DNA of 64,000 bases, from assembly GCA_019973155.2 (NCBI GenBank), contig BPQB01000017.1, forward strand, positions 372,001-436,000. The letters are read 5' to 3'. Within the stretch, counting starts at the first letter, position 1; each line of letters begins with the position of its first letter. This stretch comes from Phanerochaete sordida. Taxonomy: Eukaryota; Basidiomycota; Agaricomycetes; Polyporales; Phanerochaetaceae. The translations under genes and the position numbers were made by a program. Shown here in pieces: positions 35,263 through 47,404 of this stretch. The notes beneath the pieces were generated by a model. That model saw only the letters and a program-made list of their open reading frames with translations, did no database searches and was not told where the DNA came from.

Positions 35263-35678
35263 GACTAGGCCAGCAGCGAGGGGTGGGAGATTGGGAGTAG
35301 AAGGCAACGGGTCGTCGGTGGCGTTGGAAGCCGGTTTACTTGGAGCGGAGTCTCACAATTCGTTTCCGTCCTAAGAAGCCGCTACAGGTATGAATATTCG
35401 ACTCAGGTTGGAGAATTGCCTTGCTATCGCGCAAAGTCTGTACCTAATATTCGGCGGACGCGGTCGTATGCTTAGCGGGACGCAGGACTTAGTCTTACAC
35501 CCAAACTACAGACGCGTGGCGGCGACGGCGTGTCGTGGAAAACAAACAAACGTAGAGTAATACATTAGATGGCAAAAATACAAGCTAAAGGCGGATCGTC
35601 AAGTCGTTACATCGCGAACGCAACTGCGGGACACGCGGCAGGCGCAGGAGAAGAGAAAGATAAAATAATGTCCGAGGT
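35263..35678. other. Intergenic between PARP-E2 and TMEM184-type genes
   Basis: Both genes point left. It holds the promoter of one and the 3' region of the other. Nothing else is seen. Confidence 0.4.
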
Positions 35679-37664
35679 CTACACCGGTGTCTGCATCTTG
35701 CGGAGGTCCGGCGATGGGTAGCGGCCCTCCTGGTTCTCGCTCGTGGTCGTCACTTCGTCGGTGCTGGTTGCACGTCGCCTTCCGGCGCCGCCGTAAGTAT
35801 ACGGCGCGAGGCGGATGTTTTCGTCGTAGCTACCTAGCATGCGCATCCTCCCCGCATCGCTCTCTGCGTCGACCTCGGCTGTGTCGTAGCCTGCGAACCC
35901 GAATGCCTCCTCGAAGTTCGCGCGCGTCTTGACCTTGCCTTGGTTGTCCGTCACGGTAAGACGTGGCCGGGTCACGCCCTTGCGGTTGCGACACCGGTCG
36001 AGGAAGAACTTGCACGAGCCGACGATCTCGACGAAGAAGTCCGCTGTGGTATATAACTCAGCGAATAATCAAGCGCATACAGTCGGAATTACTCACAGTA
36101 GTTGATGCTGGGAGGCGTGATAGGTCAGTAAGTCGACGAGAGATGAGACACGATCACTCACCTGTCTATCAAGGGCTTGACGACACCCGTCCGTACTTGT
36201 CCGGGGATTTTGTACTCCTTCCAGTTGTACGCCCACATCATGAATGCGGAGAACAACACCATCTCGATACAGATTGCGAGCGCATTCAGGCCGTCGGCGA
36301 TGTTCGCCTCGGTCCAGTACTGAGTTGCGTGGATAACACGACCTTCGAGCGCGGTAAACTGAGGACGGAGTAAGACCTAGATTTCTTTACTGAAGAGAAG
36401 TTATGACGTACGACGAACGATTGGTAGAACGTGAACATGACAATCAACTTGATTGCCAGGAATTTTGCGAGCGGTCTCCGCCCTACGAGCTCCTCCTTAG
36501 TGAGGCCGTAGAAGAGCAGCAGGCCGTAAAGCGCGATCCTGGAACGAAGTCAGGCTTGTTCGCGAGGACGGCGCGAGGTACTGCTTACGTTATGCTAATG
36601 GCGTCAAAGAGCGAGATGTATGCCTTCGCGGTCTTGAAACTCCACGAGCCAGACTCGCAGAGAACACCTTTGGCCTGCGCAATGATGCCGATGATCGAGA
36701 GCACTGTTCGGCCCGAGGCCTGCTCAGCGAGCGCAGCAGCAGCGGAGCGTCGGGGACTTACGGGGTCGGATGATGACATATTGCAGCACCGACCATTTGA
36801 CGGTGTACATGAAGTACGCCTGTCCGGAATGTGGTCAGGGCGAGAGGCAGGGAAGGGAAGCTTCGGGCATACCTTGGTCGGCCGATACCTCCAGCAGCAG
36901 AACTGCACGACGGTGAGCCGCATATATGCGCCGGAAACGGTCCTGGGCTTACTGGGAGGGGCAGTTTCTTTTTGTCTTTGCGCGCAATGGCGTTCTTGAC
37001 GTCGTGGTCTGCCGCTGTTGCCGCGACATATTCGATGAGGAGAAGGCTGCGGAATGGACCCCGGTCAGGGTTTACAGCAACATGCTTTCGTGTTCGGCGC
37101 GACGTACAGGAAGGCGCTGAGAGTGATGGACTCGTAAGCTGTGCTCGTGGGTGAGTTGTGGCAAAGTCGGTGGATGTTCGGTCGTACGCACCGGTTTCAA
37201 TGAGGTCGTAGTAAGTGTAGTCGCGGAAGTAGCGATAGGAAAAGAATGAGATGACGGCGTAAACCGGGGGCATGTACAATATTCGCAGACTGTGCGTGTT
37301 TGGCGTGAGCGACGAGTTTCCCCCGCAGGCCCCTGGGCCACTTACATCTGCCGCTGCTCGCCGGGATTGTTGTAATGCCTGAACAGAGCGTTCAGCGGTA
37401 CATTTCATCACATGGCGGGAAGGACTGACAGGCAATGCTGTGATATGGTGATGAGGGAAATGATGACAGTCTGGGGGAGATGGGGGAGGCCGGTGAGCGG
37501 GAAACGGGGTGCCAACCAAGGTTGCAACGCACCGCGAGCGCACATGAGCCCGAGATAACCCAGCCTATTCTGTGTGCGTCCCAGTTAACGCCATCTGAGC
37601 TCCAAAAGCTGCCCTGGTCAACGGATTGTGTGTTGTCGGACGGGCAGGACGCGGATCCTGCCAT
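35679..37664 (-). CDS. TMEM184/Ost-alpha (organic solute transporter alpha) family protein
   Basis: A seven-segment membrane protein. It starts at ATG 37664 (MAGSASCPSDNTQSVDQG). The exons give HRIGWVISGSCALA and TVIISLITISQH, then HYNNPGEQRQ joined to LRILYMPPVYAVISFFSYRY and FRDYTYYDLIET. These are followed by FCCWRYRPTKAYFMYTVKW, VLQYVIIRP, SIIGIIAQAKGVL, LFDAISITIALYGLLLFYGL, LAKFLAIKLIVMFTFYQSF and ICIEMVLFSAFMMWAYNWKE. The tail is soluble and polar and ends at 35679. RILYMPxVYAxxSFFSYR and DYTYYDLIET are the family signature. Fungal members are localised to internal membranes or the plasma membrane; the transported substrate is not established. The gene looks intact, with introns of about 50-60 bases. 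Confidence 0.85.
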
Positions 37665-38941
37665 GGCGTGCGGTTCGTGGCCCTACGGCTCGTCTGGCAG
37701 TGGTATCTGTGGCAAGTTGGTATATGTGGTCTTAGCGGGCGACCGGCGACGAGCAGGGGAACCAATGAAACGAAGTGGAGGCTGAGGACGGCGTTGAGCG
37801 AAGATGGCGGTTTGAAGAGAGTGTTATAACCTCGAAGCGGTGTGAGGGTCCGCAGTGTCATGCCTACTGATCTAATCATAATTACGCGAGCGACTAAATC
37901 TCGACTCCCCTTTTCGGCGAATCGCTCTTCAGCTCACCACTTTAGTCTCGTATCCAGACCACTATCCCGACTCCCGAGGTCGGCCTTTTGCTCTCCTCGA
38001 CAGAAATGCTCCTACATACCACCCGTACTGCCATTGTCGGGTCGGACACTCGCTCGAGAGCAGAGATACGGCTCCTGTTTACTCAGGCTTTGCACCCAAG
38101 CACAGCACGAACCATCCCGGCTGCGACCTTACGACGCCGTTCCGCACCTCCATCTCAGATCGCCTCGTGGCACTTCGTGGCTCTCCGTATACAGCCAGCA
38201 GCAGCTTGTATTCACGGCACCGGGTGGTTTATGCCTGCCACGATGCACACCCTTCAAAGCTGTACAGCTCCGCAGCCACGTCGAAAGACGCTGGCTCGGT
38301 CACCTCCCCGACGAGCTGTGCCTCTCCGCTCTCCGCCGCGATACCGTCTATCGCTATCGAACAGAATATCGTGCTCGTTGATGACTGTCCGGCACGTCGG
38401 GCGCAGCAGCTCCAGAGGCACTCCATGCGCCACTGCGGCGTCGGTCGCCGGTGCCTGGCTTTGTGGCGTCCGGCGCTCGAGGGCCAGCGCGGCGCCAGGC
38501 ACGAGCTGCTCCTTTCCGCGTTGCTTGTTCCACAAGGTCGTCCGGGCGATTGTCCCTGCGGAACTTGTAGATATTCAGGTAGTATCGGTGGGTCATACGG
38601 CTGGCCCCGAGCTTGATCAAGCCCGAGTAAGTACTCGCCATGCACGTGGAGTATCGCCGAAGACCGTCGTTCCCTGTGACTCTGCTGATCATTGTTCGCT
38701 GTCTTTACTTCAATTATAACCTCCATTCTCCAATCGACAGCCAGACAATACGCCACAAGGCGATTGATCGAGCTGCGTGGCAGCTCATAGAAGGCAGACA
38801 TGCCGCTACGAGGCAGACGCGGGGCAGACGATAAAGATATAGACGCAGCCGATATGTTCCAAGTATAAGCTCACAAGGGATCAAAGCTGCGCACAAAGCG
38901 ACGCAACCTTGTACACATTCCGCAGTCGCCCTTCTCATTCC
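37665..38941. other. Unresolved region, no firm gene
   Basis: Open frames overlap on both strands between 37840 and 38800. On the + strand one frame gives WLGHLPDELCLSALRRDTVY near 38290, faintly like an F-box, but it stops soon after. The frame that might continue it (a stretch with CLALWRPALEGQRGA) needs a frameshift. No splice pattern links them. It may be a decayed F-box gene or non-coding. Confidence 0.3.
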
Positions 38942-39189
38942 CTACATGGGTGCGAGTCTCCGAAGTTGATATTTACTTGACGTATACTTCGAAGCATAGC
39001 ATACGCATAGAGCTTTACGAGATCGCCCAACTCATTCAAAGGTTCCTTGTACCCTCTTGCGTGGTAGCACACCCAGTGCGTTACCTCTTCGTATTACCTT
39101 GTGATTTCTTTCACCTATACCACTACCCGACGGCCCAATTCCCGCTATACACCCACTGCTCAGGCAAAGCGCGCTGAGAAGCAGTCTCG

Positions 39190-40130
39190 TCACGGAGTAA
39201 GGCCCTGCGGACCGTGGTATCGGTAGCCTATTCCTCTTTCACCCAGCAGAGTGCGAGACGCACGCTCGCCAGGCAGGCAGACTTCCAGACGGAGCAGGTA
39301 TGCGCGCTGCCGAACAGCGGAGATGCAAGCGACCCTCCGACGATGGTGTGGGCTGTGTGCGACTGAATGCGACGAAGCGTGCGTGCGCTCGGGCGACGCC
39401 CTGCGCAGGTCAGCTGAACACGACCTGGATATCCACATCGGCCCTGAGGCCTGCCGCGGCCTCGTAGGCCTCCCTGAGCGCAGTCTCGAACACCAGACCG
39501 TCGTCGCGCCGCGCTTCAGCGTCCGCTCACACTCGAGATGATGAGGGCGCAATTACTGCAAGAACGACGGTATCGCCTTTGAGAAGCTGGCATGCGAGCC
39601 TACACTGGGTGCGTCCTGAGGATGGCTCTCGCCCCCGCGTCAGCAGCATCCCGGACGTGTCCCGGATGCGAAGGTTCTGACAACGTTCGCACGCAATAGC
39701 AAGTATCCACCGCTATCACGGCCAAGCTGTCAGAGTCTCCACACCTTAGTCCCTCTCCCACGACGAGAAACACGCACTCCCGGACCTGGGATGCTGTGAG
39801 ATCTCTGAGATCTCGGGGCTTGCAGGCCACAACACGCGGGGAACGCGTTCCATCCTGCCCGAGCATACGCGAGCAGCCCTCTCCCTGCCGCGTTGCGGGA
39901 TAGGCACCGCTTTCGCGACGAAAGGCTGCCGTCCGTGAGATTAGGGTGTTCGCAAGCGAAGACGATGTCACCGGTGTCGTGATCACAGTCTTGCTTGACC
40001 ACTCGCGCGACGCCTGTCCGCGTTTTGCTTCCGTCGTGATGTCAACGGCCACGCCTATTGGCGGACGCGCTGTCCGACGTGTAAACACTTGCCGCCCCAG
40101 GCTTGCTCCGTTCCATCTTCCGGGGCGCAC
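39190..40130 (-). other. Coding-like region of uncertain status, faintly UspA-like
   Basis: On the complement an open frame runs from 40130 to about 39600 and contains TASQVRECVFLVVGEGLRCG. A further stretch contains QLLKGDTVVLAVIAPSSSR, an in-frame TGA, then DDGLVFETALREAYEAAAGL and RADVDIQVVFS. The phrase KGDTVVLAVI followed by a helical ETALREAYEAAA and DVDIQVV recalls a universal stress protein fold, but I would not assign it. The in-frame stop could be removed by an intron I cannot place, or it may mark a pseudogene. Confidence 0.25.
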
Positions 40131-40689
40131 ACCGTCGGGGTGTCCGGGCGACCTCTATGCCTGCAGAATGCTGTTCTTGGGGTGCAAAGTGTGACGAAGG
40201 GCGTGCTTTTGTGGCTGGCGAGGAGCCGTTTTTGTGTGGTGGTTTCAGACATGCGATATTTGTTCCTCAACCTCGGACCGAGCCGTTTATTGGCCGCGAG
40301 GAGTCATGCCCGTTGATTGGGTGATCACGGAACTACAATCCGCTCCAACGTTTCTCAGGGCTGCGGAACGCACCTTCCAACGACGAGAAAAAAAAAAGCT
40401 GGCAGGGTACAGGGCGACCCTCCGCCGCGAGCATTCGCCTATCCACTGCATTCTGTGACAAGGAATCGGAGGAATGGCTGAGATTCCCGCTCAGATTGAG
40501 TGTCCGATAATCTGATCCGTCGAGCAGGGCCCGGAAACGGAATCTGAGATGGATCGTTTGAAGTCCGACTAATTACTGTGGCGCGAATATTCTGCCGCGT
40601 GTGCCGGTAGCGTGGGAAATCTACGATAGCTTGGCGAGCGGACGGCGAGGACGACTTTAACCTCGACCTCGACGACGACGCCCGACGAT
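40131..40689. promoter_or_regulatory. Upstream region of the Nik1-type kinase gene
   Basis: No exon is supported. An A-run (about 40387-40397) and CGACGACGA triplets just before the start (about 40671-40686) are the only simple sequences seen. Confidence 0.35.
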
Positions 40690-43600
40690 ATGGCGTCCTC
40701 GCAGGGCCTCGAGGGCCTACAACACCCATTCCTCAACCATCTCATAGCTCTCCTCTCTGTCTACGAGCTTGGCCCTTGTTCGACGCCGATCCCTCGCTAC
40801 GATGGGCCCGCAAACTGGCAGACGCAAAGCATCATCCGCTCCCTCGAGAGCATGGCCCGCCGGATGTTCACCGCCGAGGACGCCTACAACGCGATAAAGG
40901 CCTCTGAGCAGGGCGGGCCCTCCAAGAAGCGCCGCAGCGTCGGCGACAGCCCCCCGCTCTCCAGCGCAGCAAGCTCGGCCTCCTCGACGGACCTCACCAA
41001 CCTCAGCGGCGCAACCGCTGCGAGCTCGAGCTACGCCGCCGCGCAGTCGCCGTTCTTCACCCCCACGAGCTCGCTCGACAGCATCCCCACCTCGCTCGAC
41101 TTCGGGAAGGAGGACGTCATGATGTTCACAAGCGACAGTACCGAGCCCACACCTTCTGCTACCCACAGGAACGGTGGCGTACGTCCGCCCTCTCCTATGA
41201 CGATTTCACTTGACGGAGTTGTTAATCCTCTCGAGAAGACCAAAGTCTACAACCACACTATGAACGGCCCTGCCTCCGCGCCCCCGACCTCGCACGTCGA
41301 CCACATCGCCTGCCCCAGCTGCGGCAAGGCCATTACCGACAACGCGCTCATCGCTAAGCTCGCCTCTCTCGCCGGTCCTCCCGTCAGCTCTCCCATGGTC
41401 ATCCCGCCCGGTCCTCTCGCTGCTGCCGCTTTCGAATCTGGCATGAGTGCCGTCGAGGAGCTCCGCCTCTTAAAGGCGCAGGTCCAGGACGTCGCCAAGG
41501 TCTGCAATGCCGTCGCTCGCGGCGATTTGTCGCAGAAGATCACCGTCCCCGTCCAAGGTCCCGTCATGGTTCAGCTCAAGGATGTCATCAATACCATGGT
41601 ATTTCCGAGGCACTCATGTCTTGCGTTCCGTGCTGAACTCGCAATCAGGTGGAGAAACTAGGTCAATTCGCTCGGGAGGTCACTCGTGTCAGTATCGAGG
41701 TCGGTACTGAAGGGTGAGTGCCTCAATTTGCTTATCGATCACGGCCGGCTAATATGCCCGCAGTAAATTGGGCGGTCAGGCACTCGTTCTGGATGTCGAG
41801 GGTACATGGCGCGAGTTGACGAACGTCGTCAACAACTTGGCGGGCAATTTGACTAGTCAAGTGCGGTCTATCGCTATGGTCACGAAGGCGGTCGCTTTGG
41901 GTGATTTGTCCAAGCAAATCGACGTCGACGCTCGCGGTGAAATACTGGAACTCAAGGAAACGGTCAACGCCATGGTCATACGACTAAGAACGTTAGCGGC
42001 AGAAGTCACTCGAGTCACAATGGAGGTCGGTTCCCGCGGTAATCTAGGAGGTCAGGTCAAGGTCCCGAACGTCGAAGGTGTCTGGTTAGAATTGACGCGC
42101 AATGTGAGTGCTCGCTTGGTAAGCGGCAGATCGCCCCTGCTCACCTCGCGCGCAGGTCAATCGAATGTGTTCCAGTTTGACGGATCAAGTGCGGTCTATA
42201 GCCAAGGTCACGACAGCGGTCGCCAAGGGCGACTTGACGCAGAAGATCGACATCGAGGTCGAGGGAGAGATGCTCACGTTGAAGGAGACCGTGAACAAGA
42301 TGGTGGACCAGTTGAGCGGTTTCGCGTCCGAGGTCACCCGTGTCGCGCAGGAGGTCGGCACCCAGGGTATTTTGGGTGGTCAGGCTGTCGTTCAGGGCGC
42401 AGAGGGTACCTGGGATCACTTGACGCGGAATGTCAACGTACGTCGCTTTCGCTGCTATTCCTTCGTCGTCCACTCACACGACCCGCCTCTGTAGCGCATG
42501 GCCCGCAACTTGACGGACCAGGTACGCTCGATCTCGGAAGTCACGAAGGCCGTCGCTCGCGGTGATTTGTCGAAGATGGTCCAGGTCGACGTCCAGGGAG
42601 AGATGTTAGAGTTGAAGACCACCGTCAACCAGATGGTGTCTCGTTTGTCTACGCTCGCACGGGAAGTCACTCGGGTGTCTTTGGAGGTCGGAACGGAAGG
42701 TATCATGGGTGGTCAGGCATACGTCCCCGATGTCGAGGGCATGTGGAAGGTATGAATTTCGCCAGTGATCGGTGTTCACTTCGTTCTAACGTTCCGGTGC
42801 AGGGCTTGTTGGACAATGTCAACCTGATGGCCATGAATTTGACCAACCAGGTGCGGTCAATCGCCGAGGTCACGAAGGCTGTCGCTGGCGGAGACTTGAC
42901 GAAGCGCATCACGGTCGACGTCCGCGGAGAGATGCTGGACTTGAAGGACACCGTCAACGGCATGACGGAGTCTTTGAGCGTCTTCGCCGACGAGGTCACC
43001 CGTGTCGCCAAGGAAGTCGGCACCGACGGAAAGTTGGGTGGTCAGGCTCGTGTCACGAACGTCTCCGGTACCTGGAAGGACTTGACCGACAATGTCAACG
43101 TCATGGCTGCCAACGTACGTGTTCTATGTGCGCATGTGGGCCTTCCGAGCTGACCTGTCGGCAGTTGACTGTGCAAGTGAGAACCATCGCCATCGCCACG
43201 ACCGCTGTTGCTCGCGGTGACTTGACGCAGAAGGTCACTGGCGTCAGTGTGTCTGGAGAGATGCTTGACTTAGTCAACACCATCAACCGAATGATTGACC
43301 AGTTGGCCATCTTCGCCGCGGAAGTCAAGAAGGTCGCCCGTGAGGTCGGAACCGAAGGCAAGCTCGGTGGACAGGCCGAGCCCGGCAACTTAGAGGGAAT
43401 GTGGCAGGAGATCACGTACGCGTGCCCACGCTTTCCTCTGCCGTAGCTGTCACTAACTGCTGCGCAGGATGTCCGTCAATACCATGGCCAACAACTTGAC
43501 TACGCAAGTGCGCGGCTTCGCCCAGATCTCGGCGGCGGCTACGGACGGTGACTTCAGTCGGTTCATCACTGTCGAGGCGAGCGGCGAGATGGATTCGTTG

Positions 43601-45624
43601 AAGACGCACATCAATCAGATGTTATTCAACTTGCGCGACAGTATCCAGAAGAACACCGCCGCGAGGGAGGCCGCCGAGTTGGCGAACAGGTCGAAGTCCG
43701 AGTTCTTGGCGAACATGTCCCACGAGATCAGGTACGTATGTGCGGAGAGGATGCTTAGCCTTAAGCTCACCCGTGGGACGACAGGACGCCGATGAACGGT
43801 ATCATCGGTATGACGGAGTTGACGTTAGACAGCGACTTGACGCGCTCGCAGCGTGAGAGCTTGGTCTTAGTCCACAGCTTGGCGCGCTCGTTATTATTGA
43901 TCATCGACGACATTTTGGATATCTCCAAGAGTGAGTCTCTTTGGCCACTTCGCAACATGTCACGCTGACCCAGAGCCGTAGTCGAGGCCGGAAGGATGAC
44001 AATGGAACAAGTGCCCTACTCGCTTCGCCAGACCGTCTTTGGGATCCTCAAGACATTAGTCGTTCGTGCTTCGCAGAGCGAGCTGCTCTTGACGTACGAC
44101 GTCGACCCCGACATCCCCGACCAGCTCATCGGCGACCCGCTGCGTCTGCGCCAGGTCATCACCAACCTCGTCGGCAACGCCATCAAGTTCACACCGTCGA
44201 AGGGCGCCGCCAAGGGTCAGATCGCGCTCAGCTGTCGCCTCCTTGCTCTCGATGAGGGGAACGTCATCCTCGAGGTCTGCGTGTCCGATACGGGTATCGG
44301 TATCGCCAAGGACAAGCTGACGATGATCTTCGACACCTTCTGTCAAGCGGATGGCTCGACCACTCGAGTACGTTCACGTTCGATAGCCTCGCAGTACCTC
44401 TGCTCACTTCGTTTCAGGAATACGGTGGTACCGGTTTGGGCTTATCCATCTCGAAGCGGCTCGTTACCCTCATGCACGGTAACATGTGGGTCGAGTCTGA
44501 GGTCAGCCAAGGCTCGCGCTTCTTCTTCACCGTCACCTCGCAAATCAGCCCGATGACGCTCGAAAGCTCGCGCCAGAAGCTGCTGCTCTTCCAGAAGCGC
44601 AACATCCTCTACATGAACAGCCGCCGCGAGGATGCCGGTGTCGAGGAGCACATCAAGGCCCTCGGCCTCAAACTCACCGTCGCGCACACCTCAAAGGAGG
44701 TTTCAGAAAAGGGCAACTGCCCGCACATCGACACCATCATCGTCGACTCTCACCAGGTGACGGAGCAGATCCGTGAACACGAGCACCTGCGCTACGTCCC
44801 CCTGATCCTGCTCTCACCGCAGGTGGACCCCATTCTGAACTGTACGTACACTCGCCCCTCATCATGCCTCATTTGTACTGACACTGCCCCAGTGAAATGG
44901 TGCTTGGATAACAGCATAGCGGGTCAGGTCACGACACCCGTCAAGCTCCCGGACCTGGTGTCGGCGCTAATCGCTGCACTCGAGTCTAACAACGTCACCA
45001 CCGCCGCGATGGAGAACAACATCACGTACCGCATCCTCATCGCCGAGGACAACATGGTGAACCAGAAGTTAGCAGTGAAGATGCTCGAGAAGTACAGCCA
45101 CGCGGTGGACATCGCAGAGAACGGTCAGGCCGCTGTCGACAGCTACGTCGCGCACTACGAGGCGGGCGAGCCGTATGACGTCATTCTCGTGAGTCCCGTC
45201 CCTCTCTTGCAGCTACTGCAGATGCTGAGTGTACTTGCAGATGGATTTGTCGATGCCTCTCATGGGTGGTATGGAGGCGACGCAGCACATCCGGAAATAC
45301 GAGTCCCTGCGGAATCTTCCTCACGTCCCGATCATCGCGTTAACTGCCCATGCGATGATTGGTGATAGGGAACGCTGCTTGCAGGCAGGCATGGACGACC
45401 ACATTACCAGTGAGTGCTTTTGTTGTATAGACGTGAGACCAACGGCTGACTGCCTTTCAGAGCCGCTGCGGAGAAACGACCTGATCAACTCTATCAACAA
45501 GCTCATCGCGGAGCGCAACCAGCTCAACCAGATAAGAGCACAGAAGAGCGCGCTCGAGAAGAACACACTCGAGAAGCTTGACACCTGGATGACGAACCAC
45601 CGGATCGGGCGTCTGCTCGAGTGA
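40690..45624 (+). CDS. nik1: Group III hybrid histidine kinase (Nik1/Os-1 type)
   Basis: A cytosolic osmosensor kinase at the head of the HOG phosphorelay, and the known target pathway of phenylpyrrole and dicarboximide fungicides. It starts at ATG 40690. The first exon holds a Ser-rich linker and a small Cys pair ([11 protein letters not shown]). Then come seven HAMP units in tandem, recognisable by QVRSIAxVTKAVAxGDLxxxI and GKLGGQA. The histidine phosphotransfer site is [10 protein letters not shown], the N-box region [18 protein letters not shown], and the G-box [13 protein letters not shown]. The receiver domain starts [20 protein letters not shown] and carries the phospho-acceptor Asp in [13 protein letters not shown] and the Lys in HITKPL. 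It ends IGRLLE at 45624. About a dozen introns sit at domain boundaries. It has no membrane segment, as expected for this group. Confidence 0.95.
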
Positions 45625-46191
45625 AGTGTCTTCCCAGTGCTGCTTTAGTATTGTTGTATCGGCTCGGTTCTGTTGTTTCTCGTCTGTCTCCATCTGCTCT
45701 ACCACTCTGCATCGTCCATTGCCTCTCATTTGTATCATTAATCTCCCTCCGCAGACTGCGCTATGCCATTCTTTCCTTTGTTTTGCCTCCGTTTCTCTCT
45801 GTATCTCAGTTACCCCGTCTCGGCTTCCATCGTCCTGCAGCATCAACTGTGCCCTCACGAGGTCTATTATTCCTCAAAGTACTGATACCTACGATCGAAT
45901 ATTCATTCTTTTCTTTTCCTCTCCTCTCTCCTCTCTGCGAGTCATACGAAACATCAAGACGCGCGAAGGTTCGTACCGCTCATTCTTTCGCACAATGCAG
46001 CTGTAAGAGACTTCCTACGTCGAGCAGCAATCGGGCAGAGGCAAGCTCACGCGGACGCGTTGGATAAATAGCAATGTACATTGAGTAGCGGAGTGTGCTT
46101 TTCACGATACAGAACGATGCATTGCTCTCTGTCCGAGAGAGCCCAGTGCTTTACAGAGTTTCAGTACACTTTATCGTCCGGCTTGTTATGA
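45625..46191. other. Convergent intergenic region, pyrimidine-rich
   Basis: Long C/T-rich tracts (around 45640-45830 and 45905-45940) make up the kinase 3' region. The longer open frames here are low-complexity and are not supported as genes. Confidence 0.45.
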
Positions 46192-46504
46192 TCATGCAGC
46201 CTTGCCCTTGGCACCCTTCGCGGCACCGCCAGCAGCGCTCTTCGCCGCGCCAGCCTGGCCGCGCGTAGGAAAGCCGGTCTTGCTGGCGTCGGGGCCAGCC
46301 TTGGCCTGTGGACGGAGGCGTGAGCACGAGGCAAAGCGGTGCGGAGCATGAGCGAGCGTACCTGGGTGGTCGGTATCCGGGTGCTGTCAGCACCAGCCTT
46401 GGCGTTGGGGGCAGCACCACCAGCTGCGGGTGACATGGTGAGCTTGGAAGCTGGCCGCAGGCACGCGAACACCACGTACTAGAACGAGTTCCCTTGGCCG
46501 GCAT
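46192..46504 (-). CDS. Small Ala/Gly/Lys-rich protein
   Basis: Three exons join in phase on the complement. MPAKGTRS is followed, after a GTACGT intron, by TGGAAPNAKAGADSTRIPTT. A second GTACGC intron leads to AKAGPDASKTGFPTRGQAGA and AKSAAGGAAKGAKGKAA, ending at TGA 46192-46194. The product has about 67 residues and is basic, with almost no hydrophobic core, so it is probably disordered. The repeated AKAG-x-DxS-x-T motif appears twice (AKAGADST, AKAGPDAS). No family is recognised; hydrophilic stress-related proteins have a similar composition. Confidence 0.6.
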
Positions 46505-46590
46505 GTTTGAGATGTGTTGAAGAGTGTTGGAAGTGGTGAGGCTGAGTGCGGTTGCTTGCTCTGCTGGAGTCCTACAGCTCGCGGCCGGCC

Positions 46591-46600
46591 CTTATATGCC
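46591..46600 (-). promoter_or_regulatory. Likely TATA element of the small Ala/Gly/Lys-rich gene
   Basis: The complement reads GGCATATAAG, about 90 bases before the start codon at 46504, in GC-rich flanks. Confidence 0.4.
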
Positions 46601-47404
46601 TCTGCGGCCGCCCCAGGATCGCCCTACCGTACTTGCGTCCCTGCCTCCTTCACGCCAGAACATCGCGCCAGTGCTTCAGAAGTGCGGGCAGCGCAATGCG
46701 CGCAGAAAGTGCGGCAGAACTCGGAGGGCCGTACTCAATTTTGCCATTCGCGAAGCGTCGATGGATGCCAGCGAACGTGTCGTAATCGCGCCGCGGTGCG
46801 GCCATCCTGGGCGACGAAGGCGTGTGTAGCCCCGAGCCCCTGCCCCAAAGCGGGTGCGCACCGCCTGCCGTGACCGCCCCCGGCCCTGGGCATCGACGCT
46901 CGAAACAAGCGAAGATGCGCGTGTTATTGACTGACCGGCGCGATAGGGCCCTGGGCCGACGATCGTCGACGTCGCTGGTCGCGTTCGCGATGGCGGCGGG
47001 CCACTAGCGTTGCGAGCGCAGCGTAAGCTTTCGGGTTAACGTCGCGAGAAGCGGAGATCATACCCAAATTGTACCGTAACTGGGCCTTCGGTAGGACATC
47101 CTTTACGTCGAGCGTACGCTTGAGAACGCGCTAGAGTTCACGTCGTTAGACATCCTGTGGTCAGCTAGCAGGGAAGTTGTACTTCATCAGCGCTGGCGCG
47201 GCACACGCCTCCTCAGTCGCGCGACACTCACAAGATAGATGCAGCCTCGCACGACTCATACCCCTCTCCCCAGCTCACACCGCTTGCCCTCGACGTTGAC
47301 CACCACATAGGTATATTGAGACAGAGCACCGGGGAATACATCACCTTTATCCTAGTACAAACACATTCTTTGATATTGTCCCTGTCTATTTGGCTTACGG
47401 TCAT
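46601..47404. other. Intergenic, nothing recognised
   Basis: The region lies between two leftward genes. Open frames in the GC-rich part (46600-47010) show no coding character, and the rest is AT-richer. No RNA gene or repeat is found. Confidence 0.4.

Noticed and set aside
38160..38800. F-box gene on the + strand
   Set aside because: Only a short LPDEL-like string is present; the continuation needs a frameshift and no splice sites support it.
45625..46070. Overlapping + strand open frames after the kinase stop
   Set aside because: They are C/T-rich low-complexity sequence in a 3' untranslated region, encoding Ser/Leu/Pro runs without a domain.
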